Source: Leifsonia shinshuensis (GTDB lineage: Bacteria > Actinomycetota > Actinomycetes > Actinomycetales > Microbacteriaceae). From it: 52,713 nt of DNA. The stretch spans positions 1 to 52,713 of the forward strand of contig NZ_CP043643.1 in the NCBI RefSeq assembly GCF_014217625.1. Direction: 5' to 3'. The notes below the pieces were generated by a model. It was not told the DNA's origin, did no database searches, and worked only from the letters and a program-made list of their open reading frames with translations. Made by a program: the position numbers and the translations under genes. Position 1 is the first letter of the stretch. Each line of letters begins with the position of its first letter. This document shows, piece after piece, positions 16,973 through 25,101 of this stretch.

Positions 16973-17611
16973 CTATTCCTTGCTGGCGCGTCGCCGGTTG
17001 AGTTCGGTGGCGAGCCAGAGTCCGCCGCCGGCGAGGATCAGCACGACGATGATGATCACGACCACCAGCGCGATCGGCGTCCCGGAGGACGAGTTCGCGG
17101 CCGTCGGGGGGCTGGTTGGTGAGGCGACAACGGAGGGGGTCGGCGTTGCCGATGACGTCGGCGTCACGGTCGCGGTGGCAGCGGCCGGGATGGGCCCGGC
17201 GTAGCTGAAGGTGTAGCTGCCGTCGATCGGATGCCCGTCGGCGGAGACCGTGCGCCAGGACACTGTGTAATCGCCTTGATCGGTCATCAGAACGGCACGG
17301 GACAGGGTCCGGTCCTGGATGCGGAGTTCGCCGGTGGTGACCTCGTGGCCGCCCGGACCGACGGCCTGGATGACGATGCCGCCCTGGAGGCCGCTCAGCG
17401 GTGCCTCGTTGAAGGTCAGCACGATCTGGTCCAGCTTTTCGGTGACGGTTTGGCCTTGGGCCGGATTGGATTCAGTGAGAGCATCGTGTGCTTCGGCAGG
17501 GGGCGCGGTCAGGCAGTTGGCGACCAGAGCGAGCGCGACGACTCCCAGGAGGGCAAGGACCCTCCACAGGAAACGGCTGGGCTCGGCGGCGGCGCTGGGG
17601 GCAGTCATCAA
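16973..17611 (-). CDS. copC: CopC-domain copper-binding protein
   Basis: A 212-residue exported protein. Signal peptide about 1-41, ending PPAEA before H42; mature N-terminal HDALTESNPAQGQTV gives the amino-terminal copper ligand of CopC. The second His is in SADGHPIDGSYTF. A Thr/Ser/Pro-rich linker (about 145-180) leads to a C-terminal membrane helix (IALVVVIIIVVLILAGGGLW), so it is tethered on the outer face, as in Gram-positive CopC/YobA proteins. It probably hands copper to CopD. Confidence 0.9.
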   Translation of the reverse strand: MMTAPSAAAEPSRFLWRVLALLGVVALALVANCLTAPPAEAHDALTESNPAQGQTVTEKLDQIVLTFNEAPLSGLQGGIVIQAVGPGGHEVTTGELRIQDRTLSRAVLMTDQGDYTVSWRTVSADGHPIDGSYTFSYAGPIPAAATATVTPTSSATPTPSVVASPTSPPTAANSSSGTPIALVVVIIIVVLILAGGGLWLATELNRRRASKE

Positions 17612-17622
17612 TGGTCCCTGTG

Positions 17623-18558
17623 TTACTCGTGTGCGGAATGCTCGTGGCGGCTGTGCTGCGGGGGCTCGAACTGGAAGGTGGAGTGTTCGATACTGACCTC
17701 GAAGTGACTTGCAACGCAGTCCTGCAGCTTGTCCAGGAGCTCGGGCAGACGCCCGTTCTCGAAGGTATCGGGTTCCACGATGACGTGTGCGGTGAGGACC
17801 GGCAGCCCGGTGGCGATCTGCGTGGCGTGCAGGTCGTGGATGTCGACTACCTCCGGCAGCTCCAGGACGTGATTGCGCACGGAGTCGAGGTCGAGGCCGG
17901 GCGGTGTGGATTCCAGCAGCACGCTGGTCGTCTCCCGCAGCAACTTGAACGCACGCGGGAGGATCAGTACTCCGATGAACATTCCGGCCAGCGCGTCAGC
18001 GGCACCCCATCCGGTCAGTCCGATCAGGATCGCAGCGACGATGACCGCAACCGAACCGAGCGCGTCGTTCATCACCTCGAGGAAGGCGGCGCGGAGGTTG
18101 AAGTTCTCGCTTCGGCTGGAGGCCAGCACGGTCAGCGAGGCGATGTTGCCGACCAAGCCGATGATGCCGAAGACCAGCAGCTCGGTGGAGGGAATCTCCG
18201 GCGGCTCGAACAGCCGCCGAATGCCCTCGATCAAGACGAACACGCCGACCCCGAGGAGGACGGCGGCCTGCGCGGTCGCGGCGAGCACCTCAGCCCGCCG
18301 GTAGCCCCAAGTGCGCTTGTTCGTAGCCGGTTTGGTGCTCAGGTACGACGCCACCAACGCCATCGCCAGCCCGGCAGTATCGGTAAGCATGTGGCCGGCG
18401 TCGACGAGCAACGCCAGGGAGCCGGTGAGGACCGTGCCGACGACCTCGGCAATCAGGATGACGAAAGTGATGCCGAACGCGATCGAGAGGCGAACGCGAT
18501 GGCGTTTGGCGGCCTCGCCGAAGAGTTCCATCGTGCTGCCATGGTCGTGGCCATCCAT
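17623..18558 (-). CDS. czcD: CzcD-type cation diffusion facilitator
   Basis: A 311-residue CDF exporter for Zn/Cd/Co-type ions. The N-terminus is His-rich (DGHDHG). The metal-transport signatures are VDAGHMLTD (helix 2, His and Asp) and MNDALGS (helix 5, Asp). The cytoplasmic domain has VVDIHDLHATQI. The C-terminus is again His-rich (HSRHEHSAHE). Start 18558 has AAAGGAGG 5 nt upstream, better than the ATG at 18579. Divergent from the ArsR-type regulator, which very likely controls it. Confidence 0.93.
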   Translation of the reverse strand: MDGHDHGSTMELFGEAAKRHRVRLSIAFGITFVILIAEVVGTVLTGSLALLVDAGHMLTDTAGLAMALVASYLSTKPATNKRTWGYRRAEVLAATAQAAVLLGVGVFVLIEGIRRLFEPPEIPSTELLVFGIIGLVGNIASLTVLASSRSENFNLRAAFLEVMNDALGSVAVIVAAILIGLTGWGAADALAGMFIGVLILPRAFKLLRETTSVLLESTPPGLDLDSVRNHVLELPEVVDIHDLHATQIATGLPVLTAHVIVEPDTFENGRLPELLDKLQDCVASHFEVSIEHSTFQFEPPQHSRHEHSAHE

Positions 18559-18679
18559 GCGACCTCCTTTCGCCATCACCCACTTTACGTCAATACATGC
18601 GAATATGTAAATTAGTTAATGTAGTTGAGAACCGTAATCAGAACCGTTCTCGGTACGATGAAGAATCGAGGAGCGAGTC
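18559..18679. promoter_or_regulatory. Divergent promoter/operator czcD-arsR
   Basis: A 121-nt, AT-richer gap between the divergent exporter and regulator. It holds an inverted repeat TACAT-GCGAAT-ATGTA (18594-18609), similar in size and AT content to operators of the CzrA/SmtB group, plus CATTAACTA/TAGTTAATG-like sequence next to it. The regulator probably represses both directions from here. Confidence 0.55.
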
Positions 18680-18994
18680 GTGGACGAATTGACGTTGAAC
18701 ATCGAGAGCGCCGGCGAGCTGGCGGAGGTCTTCCATGGCCTGGCATCGCCGACGCGCTTGCGCGTGCTCGCCAGACTTCGGCAGAGTCCATCGAGCGTGA
18801 CCGTCTTGGCGGAGGAGCTGGAGATCGGACAGGCGACGCTATCGAACCACCTGCGCATCCTCCGCCAGGCAAAGCTCGTCATCGGCGACCGCGACGGACG
18901 CTCCATCACCTACCGGCTGTTCGATGACCACGTCGTCGAGTTCTTCGACCAGGCACTGCTGCACCTCGGCCACGCCCAGCCGGGCGGCGACTAG
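18680..18994 (+). CDS. ArsR/SmtB-family zinc/cobalt sensor (CzrA-like)
   Basis: A 104-residue winged-helix repressor with the core GLASPTRLRVLARL, the recognition helix IGQATLSNHLRIL and the wing VIGDRDGRSITYRL. The last helix has D82-x-H84 and H95-xx-H98, exactly the D-x-H-x10-H-xx-H alpha-5 site used by CzrA/SmtB-like sensors for Zn or Co. GTG start. Metal binding should release the divergent czcD promoter. Its end overlaps the convergent zinc-ribbon gene by 4 nt. Confidence 0.9.
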   Translation: MDELTLNIESAGELAEVFHGLASPTRLRVLARLRQSPSSVTVLAEELEIGQATLSNHLRILRQAKLVIGDRDGRSITYRLFDDHVVEFFDQALLHLGHAQPGGD

Positions 18995-19302
18995 TCGCCG
19001 AAGAGATCCCCCAGCCAGCCACCGCGGCGCTTGTTGCCGTAGCCGTTGTGGCCGGAGTTACCGTGGCCGGCGTTTCCGTGGCCGCTCTTGTTGTGATGTC
19101 CGGATCGATTCGGGTCCGACCATCCTTGCGGGTCAGCCGGGGCGGCGTATCCAGTCGATGGGCTCTGGGTCAGTGAGCGTTCGATGATCTTGTCGAGCTC
19201 GCCCCGATCCAGCCAAACGCCTCGGCAGGCGGGACAGTAGTCGATCTCGATTCCGGAGCGATCGGAGAGCAGGAGTGTCTCGCCGTCAACGGGACATTTC
19301 AT
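18991..19302 (-). CDS. zf-TFIIB-type zinc-ribbon protein
   Basis: A 103-residue protein. The N-terminal MKCPVDGETL and YCPACRGVWLDRGELDKI segments give the C(x2)-C pairs and the WLDRGEL signature of the TFIIB-like zinc-ribbon family. The C-terminal half is a His/Gly/Asn-rich repeat (SGHHNKSGHGNAGHGNSGHN), which could add metal binding, ending in GGWLGDLFGD. Role unknown; placement within the metal island suggests metal storage or quality control. Confidence 0.8.
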   Translation of the reverse strand: MKCPVDGETLLLSDRSGIEIDYCPACRGVWLDRGELDKIIERSLTQSPSTGYAAPADPQGWSDPNRSGHHNKSGHGNAGHGNSGHNGYGNKRRGGWLGDLFGD

Positions 19303-19459
19303 GGTTCTTACCCTTCTGGTCGGTATGGTTGCCGGAGCGTAGGGGCCTCGTCTGAGAGTCGGCTGATCGCGGACGCGACTCGGATGCGGCAGTCAGGAGC
19401 CGTTTGCTACGCTTCCCACCAAAAGCTGGCTGTTATCGAACTGTGACCGTGGAGGTGAG

Positions 19460-19873
19460 GTGAACGCGCTGAGTGCAAGAGGAATCCGACGCTGGGTCGT
19501 CCTCGCCGTCGCAGCGCTCACCGTCGTGTTCGCTCTGCTGCTGGCGCACATGTTCGAAACGGCACACCCGGTCAACGAAACCGCCGGGCCCGCGGCATCC
19601 GCCATTGAGGGCAACGCCGCTCCGGCAGCAGCAAAAGCCGCCGCCGCCGCGCTCGCTTCATCAGAGAACGGCGTCCCACACGACCAGGTGCTGGTCCTGG
19701 GGTGCGTCCTCGGACTTGCTGCGGCCGCCTTAGCTCTAGCCCTGTTCGTGGGTTTGCTGCGACGAGACGTCCGCCTGACTCTTCTGCGCGTCGTGCGACG
19801 CCTGGGCGCGTCATTGCAGCTCGAGCGACCACTCGCGCCTTCTCTGGAATCTCTGGCCATAAGCCGGACCTGA
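19460..19873 (+). CDS. Two-helix membrane protein of metal island
   Basis: A 137-residue protein with two hydrophobic helices (about 11-32 and 76-99) around an Ala-rich extracytoplasmic loop that includes HMFETAHP and VPHD; the second helix starts at a Cys (LGCVLGLAA). Basic cytoplasmic tail. GTG start with GGAGG 4 nt upstream. The pattern resembles small actinobacterial membrane proteins near copper genes, but I cannot name the family. The 157-nt gap before it shows no other gene. Confidence 0.6.
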   Translation: MNALSARGIRRWVVLAVAALTVVFALLLAHMFETAHPVNETAGPAASAIEGNAAPAAAKAAAAALASSENGVPHDQVLVLGCVLGLAAAALALALFVGLLRRDVRLTLLRVVRRLGASLQLERPLAPSLESLAISRT

Positions 19874-19948
19874 CGACACTTTCGCGCACCCACGGTGCCC
19901 TCGTCGTTCTTGTCCGTGCCCGCATAGGGCCGAGTCCGGAAACCCTAA

Positions 19949-20791
19949 ATGCTCATCACCCGCCGCGCGCGGCCGGTTCGCCGCGCAACCTTCACCCCCG
20001 CCCCCGCTGAACCTCGATCACGTCGTGAGGCTCTCTCCGCTGAACGGAGCGTCCCAAGACGGCGACGCCGCAGCCGGCCGCGCTCCAAGGGTCGGCCTGC
20101 CCGCCGTTCCCTGCTACTTCCTCTGGCGGGGGCCGTCTTCGCCGTGACTTTGAGCGTGGCGACCTCGGTTCCAGCCGAAGCTGTACAACCTGACGGCGCC
20201 CTCGAAACGGTGGCCGACACCATCGTCGCGGGTGTGCCGCAGGCTATCGGGCAGACCGGCGGCGCAGCCGTTCCGGTGAATCGTGACGCACCCAGCGCGA
20301 CCTCAGAAGCCGAACTCAAGGCTGCGGCGCGAACGGACCCCGCGGGCACTCTCGTGGGCAACACGCTTGGCCCGATCCAGTGGCCGTTCGCCGGCGATGT
20401 CCCGATCAGCGACGGCTATGGGTCGCGCTCCGCGCCCTGCTCCGGGTGCTCCAGCAACCACAAGGGCCTGGACATGACCCCCGGCGGCGGCACCAAGATC
20501 GCCGCGATCGCTGACGGCGTGGTCCGTTCCGCCGAAGAGTCCGATGTCGGGTTCGGCGTGAATGTGATCATCGACCACCGGGTCAATGGTGAGCGATTCG
20601 CAAGCCTCTACGCGCACATGCAGTTCGGGTCGTTGCAGGTCCGGGCCGGCGACCGCATCGCGGCTGGCCAGATCATCGGACGGGTCGGCACGACGGGCGC
20701 CAGCACCGGCAATCACCTCCACCTGGAGATCTGGGCGAACGGCGAGACACCGATCGACCCGTACTCCTGGCTCCGAGCACGAGCGAGATGA
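19949..20791 (+). CDS. M23 (LytM) family peptidase
   Basis: A 280-residue exported endopeptidase-like protein. A long Arg-rich N-terminal region (1-53) precedes a hydrophobic signal segment (about 54-78, cleavage near PAEAV). The C-terminal M23 domain (about 145-270) has GYGSRSAPCSGC, the zinc motif HKGLD and the HLHLEIW pair with GTTGASTGN before it, so the metal ligands are present. It would cut peptide cross-links in the wall. It is coupled to the DsbA-like gene by an ATGA overlap. Confidence 0.85.
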   Translation: MLITRRARPVRRATFTPAPAEPRSRREALSAERSVPRRRRRSRPRSKGRPARRSLLLPLAGAVFAVTLSVATSVPAEAVQPDGALETVADTIVAGVPQAIGQTGGAAVPVNRDAPSATSEAELKAAARTDPAGTLVGNTLGPIQWPFAGDVPISDGYGSRSAPCSGCSSNHKGLDMTPGGGTKIAAIADGVVRSAEESDVGFGVNVIIDHRVNGERFASLYAHMQFGSLQVRAGDRIAAGQIIGRVGTTGASTGNHLHLEIWANGETPIDPYSWLRARAR

Positions 20792-21483
20792 GTACCACCA
20801 TGCCGAAACAGCCACGCCGGAAGCCACAGCCGACCCGCCGGCTTTCCGCGCGATTCTGGGCCAACACCATCGTCATCGCGCTCGCCTTCATCGTCGTGAT
20901 CGTCATCGTGCTCGTCGGCCGGGCGCAATCGGCATCGAAACAGGACGCAGCGCCCGCCGTAGTGCGAGCCGACAGCCGAATCCTGCAGAAGGCGCCGACG
21001 GACAAGGTGACGGTGGTGGAATTCCTCGACTTCGAGTGCGAAGCCTGCGGCGCCGCCTACCCCGTGGTCGAGCAGCTGCGTGAGCAGTACAAGGACCGTG
21101 TCACATTCATCGCTCGCTACTTCCCCATCCCGAGTCACAAGAACGCGATGAACGCGGCGATGGCTGCCGAAGCAGCCGGCCGTCAAGGCAAGTTCACCGA
21201 GATGTACTCGAAGCTCTTCCAAACTCAGACGCAGTGGGCCGAACGACAGGATGACCAGTCGACTGTTCTGCGATCTGTGGCCGAGTCGCTCGGCCTGGAC
21301 ATGCGCCAGTACGACAAAGACATCGCCGACCCGACACTCCGGATCCGGGTGATGAAGGATCAAACCGACGGTGTCCAGCTGGGTGTGGCGGGTACACCAA
21401 CGTTCTTCCTGAACGGCGAGAAGCTCACGCTGACCTCCACAGAGCAATTCGCCGCCGAGCTGGAGAAGGCGTGGCGGCGATGA
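20788..21483 (+). CDS. Membrane-anchored DsbA-like thiol oxidoreductase
   Basis: A 231-residue protein with one N-terminal helix (about 27-44) and an extracytoplasmic thioredoxin-fold domain. Active site C84-E-A-C87 in FLDFECEACGAAYP, and the cis-Pro loop GVAGTPTFFLNG. It should form or shuffle disulfides of exported proteins. Together with CcsB, LspA and the lipoprotein it forms an envelope-maturation set within the metal island. Confidence 0.92.
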   Translation: MSTTMPKQPRRKPQPTRRLSARFWANTIVIALAFIVVIVIVLVGRAQSASKQDAAPAVVRADSRILQKAPTDKVTVVEFLDFECEACGAAYPVVEQLREQYKDRVTFIARYFPIPSHKNAMNAAMAAEAAGRQGKFTEMYSKLFQTQTQWAERQDDQSTVLRSVAESLGLDMRQYDKDIADPTLRIRVMKDQTDGVQLGVAGTPTFFLNGEKLTLTSTEQFAAELEKAWRR

Positions 21484-21722
21484 TGTTGGGCGACCGCCGG
21501 ATCCGCCGCCAGATGCAACGGCTGTGGAGGACACCAGAAGCACACGAGACCATCCCGGCAGCCGTGTACCGGGAGCTGATCGAAGCAGCGACCGCGGCCT
21601 CCGTCCAGCTCCAGGTCCTCCTCCGCCGCAGGCCCGCAGACTCTGACGTGGAGCTCGAGGCACTCAGCGACGACATCGACACCCTCATTCGGATCATCAA
21701 GCGTCATCGACCAACCCGCTGA
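21480..21722 (+). CDS. Small helical protein after dsbA
   Basis: An 80-residue basic helical protein. The ATG overlaps the DsbA-like stop (ATGA). Sequence signs: RRIRRQMQRLWRTP start, Ala-rich helix, and an acidic segment ELEALSDDIDTLIRIIKRH. No Cys, no membrane segment, no recognised family. Confidence 0.6.
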   Translation: MMLGDRRIRRQMQRLWRTPEAHETIPAAVYRELIEAATAASVQLQVLLRRRPADSDVELEALSDDIDTLIRIIKRHRPTR

Positions 21723-21735
21723 ATCGAGAAGAATC

Positions 21736-22161
21736 ATGTCCACTACTAACCGGCCCGTCCTCATCGCCGCTACAGCGGTCGCATTGGCGGCACCCCTGTT
21801 GCTCTCCGGCTGCTCGATCGGGGACACCGTATCCAAGCAAGCGCAGAACGCCGCCTGCCCCTTGGTCACCCCGATCACCGACAAGGTGGCATCCGACATC
21901 GATGCCGCCTTGAAGTCCGCGGTGCTCGACCCCGCGGCGGCCCTCGACCAGCTGAAGGCCGCCCGGACGATCCTGGCGCCGATCGCCGATCAACTGCCCG
22001 CGGGGAAGCAGCAGACTGCCGTGCAGAACGTGGTCGACACCATCGACAAACTCATCCCCGTCTTGAAAGCGGAATCCACCGGGTCGTCGACGGGCACCAG
22101 CTCGGACGTGCTCACCAAGAAGCTCTCCGAACAGATGAAGGCGCTGACCACCCTATGTTGA
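21736..22161 (+). CDS. Small lipoprotein
   Basis: A 141-residue lipoprotein: signal peptide with lipobox LLLSGC (Cys26), then a helical region with several Ala/Leu-rich repeats (DAALKSAVLDPAAALDQLK). Later Cys residues (ACPLV and a C-terminal Cys) might form a disulfide, in keeping with the DsbA-like neighbour. Its end overlaps the lspA gene that encodes the lipoprotein signal peptidase. Confidence 0.75.
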   Translation: MSTTNRPVLIAATAVALAAPLLLSGCSIGDTVSKQAQNAACPLVTPITDKVASDIDAALKSAVLDPAAALDQLKAARTILAPIADQLPAGKQQTAVQNVVDTIDKLIPVLKAESTGSSTGTSSDVLTKKLSEQMKALTTLC

Positions 22162-22730
22162 CCGAACAAGCCGTAGAGACGGCGACCACTGGAGACGTCG
22201 ACCGTCGACGCGTGGCGTTGCGTGCGCTGTCCGCAGGCCTTCTCGCGATTGCTGTAGACCAGGCAGTCAAGGGCATCGCCATCCTTTCACTCCCGTATGG
22301 CCAGCCCGTGCCGACGGTGATCCCCAGCCTGGATCTCAATCTGGTCCTGAACGCTGGAGCGGCGTTCGGGCTCGGCGCCCGAGTCGGCCCCCTGTTGGCG
22401 GCCGGAATCCTCATCGTCCTGACCGTCCTCACGGCCTGGATCATCCGACGAGTGATTCGTCGGGAGAACCCGACGGTGACAATACTGCTCGCGATCGCCG
22501 CCGGTGGCGGCTGGGGCAACATGGTCGACCGCGCGCTCCGAGGAGAGCACGGCGTCCTCAGCGGTGCCGTGGTCGACTACCTCTCCGTCAGCTGGTTCGC
22601 CATCTTTAACCTCGCCGACGTCTTCACTGTGGGCGGCATCGCGGCCGCGGTAGTTGCCGCAACTGTCCAAAACCGCCGCGCGCAGGGCGTCGCGGCGGCG
22701 ACCGTTCACGACACGGTGACCGGCGCATGA
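22155..22730 (+). CDS. lspA: Lipoprotein signal peptidase II
   Basis: A 191-residue aspartyl peptidase with four membrane helices. Family motifs: VDQAVKG (helix 1), LVLNAGAAFG, GGGWGNMVDR, GAVVDYLSVSWFAIFNLADV. The catalytic pair by family alignment is D141 (VVDYL) and D155 (NLADV). It cleaves signal peptides after lipid attachment, likely including that of the lipoprotein just upstream. A second lspA on a plasmid, next to metal genes, suggests a dedicated role. Confidence 0.95.
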   Translation: MLTEQAVETATTGDVDRRRVALRALSAGLLAIAVDQAVKGIAILSLPYGQPVPTVIPSLDLNLVLNAGAAFGLGARVGPLLAAGILIVLTVLTAWIIRRVIRRENPTVTILLAIAAGGGWGNMVDRALRGEHGVLSGAVVDYLSVSWFAIFNLADVFTVGGIAAAVVAATVQNRRAQGVAAATVHDTVTGA

Positions 22731-23722
22731 CCGGGACCCTCTCCGCACTCTCGACGGTGGCACTCTACGTCGCGATGGGCTTCTACACGGCGGCTTTCGT
22801 GGTCTTCTCCATCGACCTGGCCAGACGCGGAGCCGAAGCGACAACGACCGTCCCCAGCGCGGTCGCACGACGGATCGCGGCAACACAGCCACCGACGACC
22901 GTTGTCATCGGCGAGGAATCCAGCGAGCAGTCGACCAAATCGAAAGGAGCGCCGTCCCGCGCCGCCCGCGGCGTCACACGATGGGCATTCGGTCTGACGA
23001 TCGCGGGCTTCGCCTTCCATCTCATCGCGACGGTGCTGCGCGGCGTCGCTGCGGCCCGAGTTCCCTGGGCAAACATGTGGGAGTTCTCGATGACCGGCAC
23101 GTTGGTCATCGTTGGTGTCTTCCTGCTCGCCAACCTCAAGTGGGACATCAAGTACCTTGGCACGTTCATCGTCGGCCTGGTGCTTGTGCTGCAAGGCGTG
23201 GCACTGTTGCGGTACTACGTTCCTGTCGTTCCCCTGCAGCCGGCGCTCCAGTCCTACTGGTTGGTCATCCACATCATCGTCGCCGTCCTGGGGACCGCGT
23301 TCTTCGCCCTGGGATTCGCGCTATCCGGACTCCAACTGCTGCAGTACCGGCGTGAAGGCCAGGTCAAGGAGTTTCTTCCGCAGCAATTCCGGTTCCTGGC
23401 TACCCTGCCAGACTCGGTCGCGCTAGAGAACCTCGCCTATCGGATCAACATCGTCGGCTTCATCGCCTGGACGTTCACGCTCATCGCTGGAGCCATCTGG
23501 GCCTCCGCAGCCTGGGGTCGCTACTGGGGTTGGGACACGAAGGAGGTCTGGACGTTCATCATCTGGGTGATCTACGCCGGCTACATCCACGCCCGCGCCA
23601 CGCGCGGCTGGCGTGGCTCTCGCTCCGCGTGGCTCGCGATCATCGGCTTCGCCGCCGTGCTGTTCAACTTCGGTATCGTCAATGTCTTCTTCAAGGGCCT
23701 GCACACCTACTCGGGACTGTAA
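22727..23722 (+). CDS. ccsB: CcsB/ResC-type cytochrome c biogenesis protein
   Basis: A 331-residue membrane protein of the heme-handling CcsB/ResC/CcmC group, with about eight helices. Conserved: ANMWEFSMTGTL, a WLVIHIIVAVLG helix with His, and the tryptophan-rich motif WGRYWGWDTKEVW, followed by HARATRGWRGSR. It normally works with a ResB-like partner, which I do not see on the plasmid, so it must use a chromosomal partner or have another redox or metal role. Overlaps lspA by ATGA. Confidence 0.9.
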   Translation: MTGTLSALSTVALYVAMGFYTAAFVVFSIDLARRGAEATTTVPSAVARRIAATQPPTTVVIGEESSEQSTKSKGAPSRAARGVTRWAFGLTIAGFAFHLIATVLRGVAAARVPWANMWEFSMTGTLVIVGVFLLANLKWDIKYLGTFIVGLVLVLQGVALLRYYVPVVPLQPALQSYWLVIHIIVAVLGTAFFALGFALSGLQLLQYRREGQVKEFLPQQFRFLATLPDSVALENLAYRINIVGFIAWTFTLIAGAIWASAAWGRYWGWDTKEVWTFIIWVIYAGYIHARATRGWRGSRSAWLAIIGFAAVLFNFGIVNVFFKGLHTYSGL

Positions 23723-23744
23723 GTCCAAGCCCCGGAGGGCAACA

Positions 23745-23778
23745 GTACAGCGATGCATTAATTCAGCATTCGCTGTAC
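23745..23778. promoter_or_regulatory. Operator of the CmtR-like repressor
   Basis: A perfect 8-bp inverted repeat, GTACAGCG (23745-23752) and CGCTGTAC (23771-23778), extended by GATGC/GCATT towards an AT-rich centre ATTAATT. It ends 9 nt before the start codon of the repressor, so binding would block its own operon. Confidence 0.65.
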
Positions 23779-23787
23779 ATTGGTGGA

Positions 23788-24132
23788 ATGAGCATCGTCA
23801 TGCCGGCGGCGACCATCACACACACCGCCGCTCTCGCCCGCTTCGGCCACGCGCTGTCCGACCCCACACGAGTGGGTATCCTGCTGGCCCTGCGGGAAGC
23901 ACCCGCCTATCCATCTGACCTCGCGGACGCCCTGGACGTGAGCCGTCAGGTGATGTCGAATCAGCTGGCCTGTCTGCGCGGCTGCGGCCTGGTCGAGGCC
24001 ATCCCGGATGGCCGACGCACCTGGTACCGACTTGCCGATGGGCACATCGCCCCTGCACTGGATGAGCTGCTTCGGGTGGTCCTCTACGTTGAACCCGGGT
24101 GCTGCGAGGGCGAGGAGTGCAACTGCACATGA
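23788..24132 (+). CDS. cmtR: ArsR-family Cd/Pb sensor (CmtR-like)
   Basis: A 114-residue winged-helix repressor. The recognition helix VSRQVMSNQLACLRGCGLVE carries C62-xxx-C66, the alpha-4 Cys pair of CmtR, and the C-terminus is Cys-rich (C105, C106, C111, C113 in EPGCCEGEECNC), where CmtR has its third ligand. This points to Cd or Pb sensing, distinct from the His/Asp sensor at 18680. It is translated with the next CDF gene through an ATGA overlap. Confidence 0.88.
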   Translation: MSIVMPAATITHTAALARFGHALSDPTRVGILLALREAPAYPSDLADALDVSRQVMSNQLACLRGCGLVEAIPDGRRTWYRLADGHIAPALDELLRVVLYVEPGCCEGEECNCT

Positions 24133-24791
24133 CGACGGCGACCGCACTCACAGACGCCCGCCGCGGCGTTCTGCGTCGACGAATCCGATGGATCGTATCG
24201 ATCACAATCGGGTACAACCTCATCGAGGCCGTCGTCGCGATCACCGCCGGAAGCGCCGCATCCTCAGCCGCACTCGTCGGCTTCGGCTTGGACTCAACCA
24301 TCGAGGTGCTCTCCGCTGTCGCGGTCGCCTGGCAATTCACTCGGAAAGATCCGGAGCGATGGGAGAAGGGCACGCTGCGCGTCATCGCGGTCGCGTTCTT
24401 CACGCTCGCGGCCTACGTAACCGTGAGCTCGCTGCTGGCCCTGGTCGGAGCTGTCAATGTAAAACACTCACCGTTTGGGATCATCCTCACCGCGGTCAGT
24501 GTCGTGATCATGCCCTTCCTTTCCCTCGCCGAGCGTCGCGCTGGGAAGGAAATCGGTTCTGCGACAGCGGTTGCCGACTCCAAACAGACATTGATCTGTA
24601 CCTACCTGTCAGCAGCGGTGCTGATCGGGCTTGTTCTGAACAGCGCCTTCGGCTGGTGGTGGGCAGACCCGATCGCGGGCCTCGTCATCGCGGTTTTCGC
24701 ACTGCGTGAAGGGCTGGAGGCTTGGAAAGGCGATGCCTGCGCGACATCTGTTGGAATGGTGCTAGAGGACGGGAGCGACCACGATCAGTAG
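24129..24791 (+). CDS. CDF-family efflux transporter under CmtR
   Basis: A 220-residue membrane transporter with about six helices. CDF-like helix 2 is AALVGFGLDSTIEVLSA (Asp and Glu in place of the usual His/Asp pattern), and helix 5 region is ATAVADSKQTLICTYLS with Asp and Cys. The cytoplasmic domain usual in CDF proteins is nearly missing (short tail after WKGDACATS). Linked to a Cd/Pb-type sensor, so soft-metal export is likely. Confidence 0.82.
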   Translation: MTTATALTDARRGVLRRRIRWIVSITIGYNLIEAVVAITAGSAASSAALVGFGLDSTIEVLSAVAVAWQFTRKDPERWEKGTLRVIAVAFFTLAAYVTVSSLLALVGAVNVKHSPFGIILTAVSVVIMPFLSLAERRAGKEIGSATAVADSKQTLICTYLSAAVLIGLVLNSAFGWWWADPIAGLVIAVFALREGLEAWKGDACATSVGMVLEDGSDHDQ

Positions 24792-24985
24792 GTGATGCGC
24801 AACGCTTCGCCCTCCTGGCTCAGCCGCGCGATACGCCCACGCAAATGGCACGCCTCATGAATGCACGCCAACAGGCCCTCCATCCACGCACGCCTCGACC
24901 GCATCTGCCCCGCACGGTCGGAGATGTCGTACCCGCCCGCTGAAGGATCCGCTTACGTACCAGCGATGCCGCCACGCAGCGATAA

Positions 24986-25024
24986 CAGAACACCGCCACA
25001 CAGCGACCAAAGTCACAGACGAGA
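24986..25024 (-). repeat. Right 39-bp inverted repeat of metal island
   Basis: Reverse-strand partner of 11264-11302, matching at 37 of 39 bases. It lies in a 310-nt gene-free stretch (24792-25101). The part between the CDF stop and this repeat holds no convincing gene: the open frames there lack ribosome sites and coding bias. Confidence 0.8.
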
Positions 25025-25056
25025 GCGATCGCCTCAGCGTCCCAGAAACGATCGCT
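25024..25056 (-). terminator. Hairpin after the SHOCT gene
   Basis: An 8-bp inverted repeat, AGCGATCG and CGATCGCT, 17 nt apart, 45 nt beyond the stop of the leftward SHOCT gene. It directly abuts the right island repeat. Confidence 0.4.
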
Positions 25057-25101
25057 TTCGGTGTCAGCGCGGTCGGATTCAGGCTCTGCGCCAAGGCTGC
25101 C

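Larger units (their letters stand above)
11264..25024. mobile_element. Metal-resistance island bounded by inverted repeats
   Basis: About 13.76 kb between 37/39-identical 39-bp inverted repeats. It holds a serine resolvase next to the left end, a frameshifted CDF pseudogene, copper genes, two CDF exporters with ArsR-type sensors, and an envelope/thiol set. The layout is that of a Tn3-like unit transposon with resolvase and cargo but no transposase, so it would be non-autonomous or decayed. The 5-bp flanks (GGATT and GCGAT) are not a target duplication, so the present position may postdate rearrangement. Confidence 0.6.

Noticed and set aside
24800..25101. Short open frames in the gap after the second CDF gene
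   Set aside because: No ribosome sites, no family pattern, and one runs through the right island repeat.
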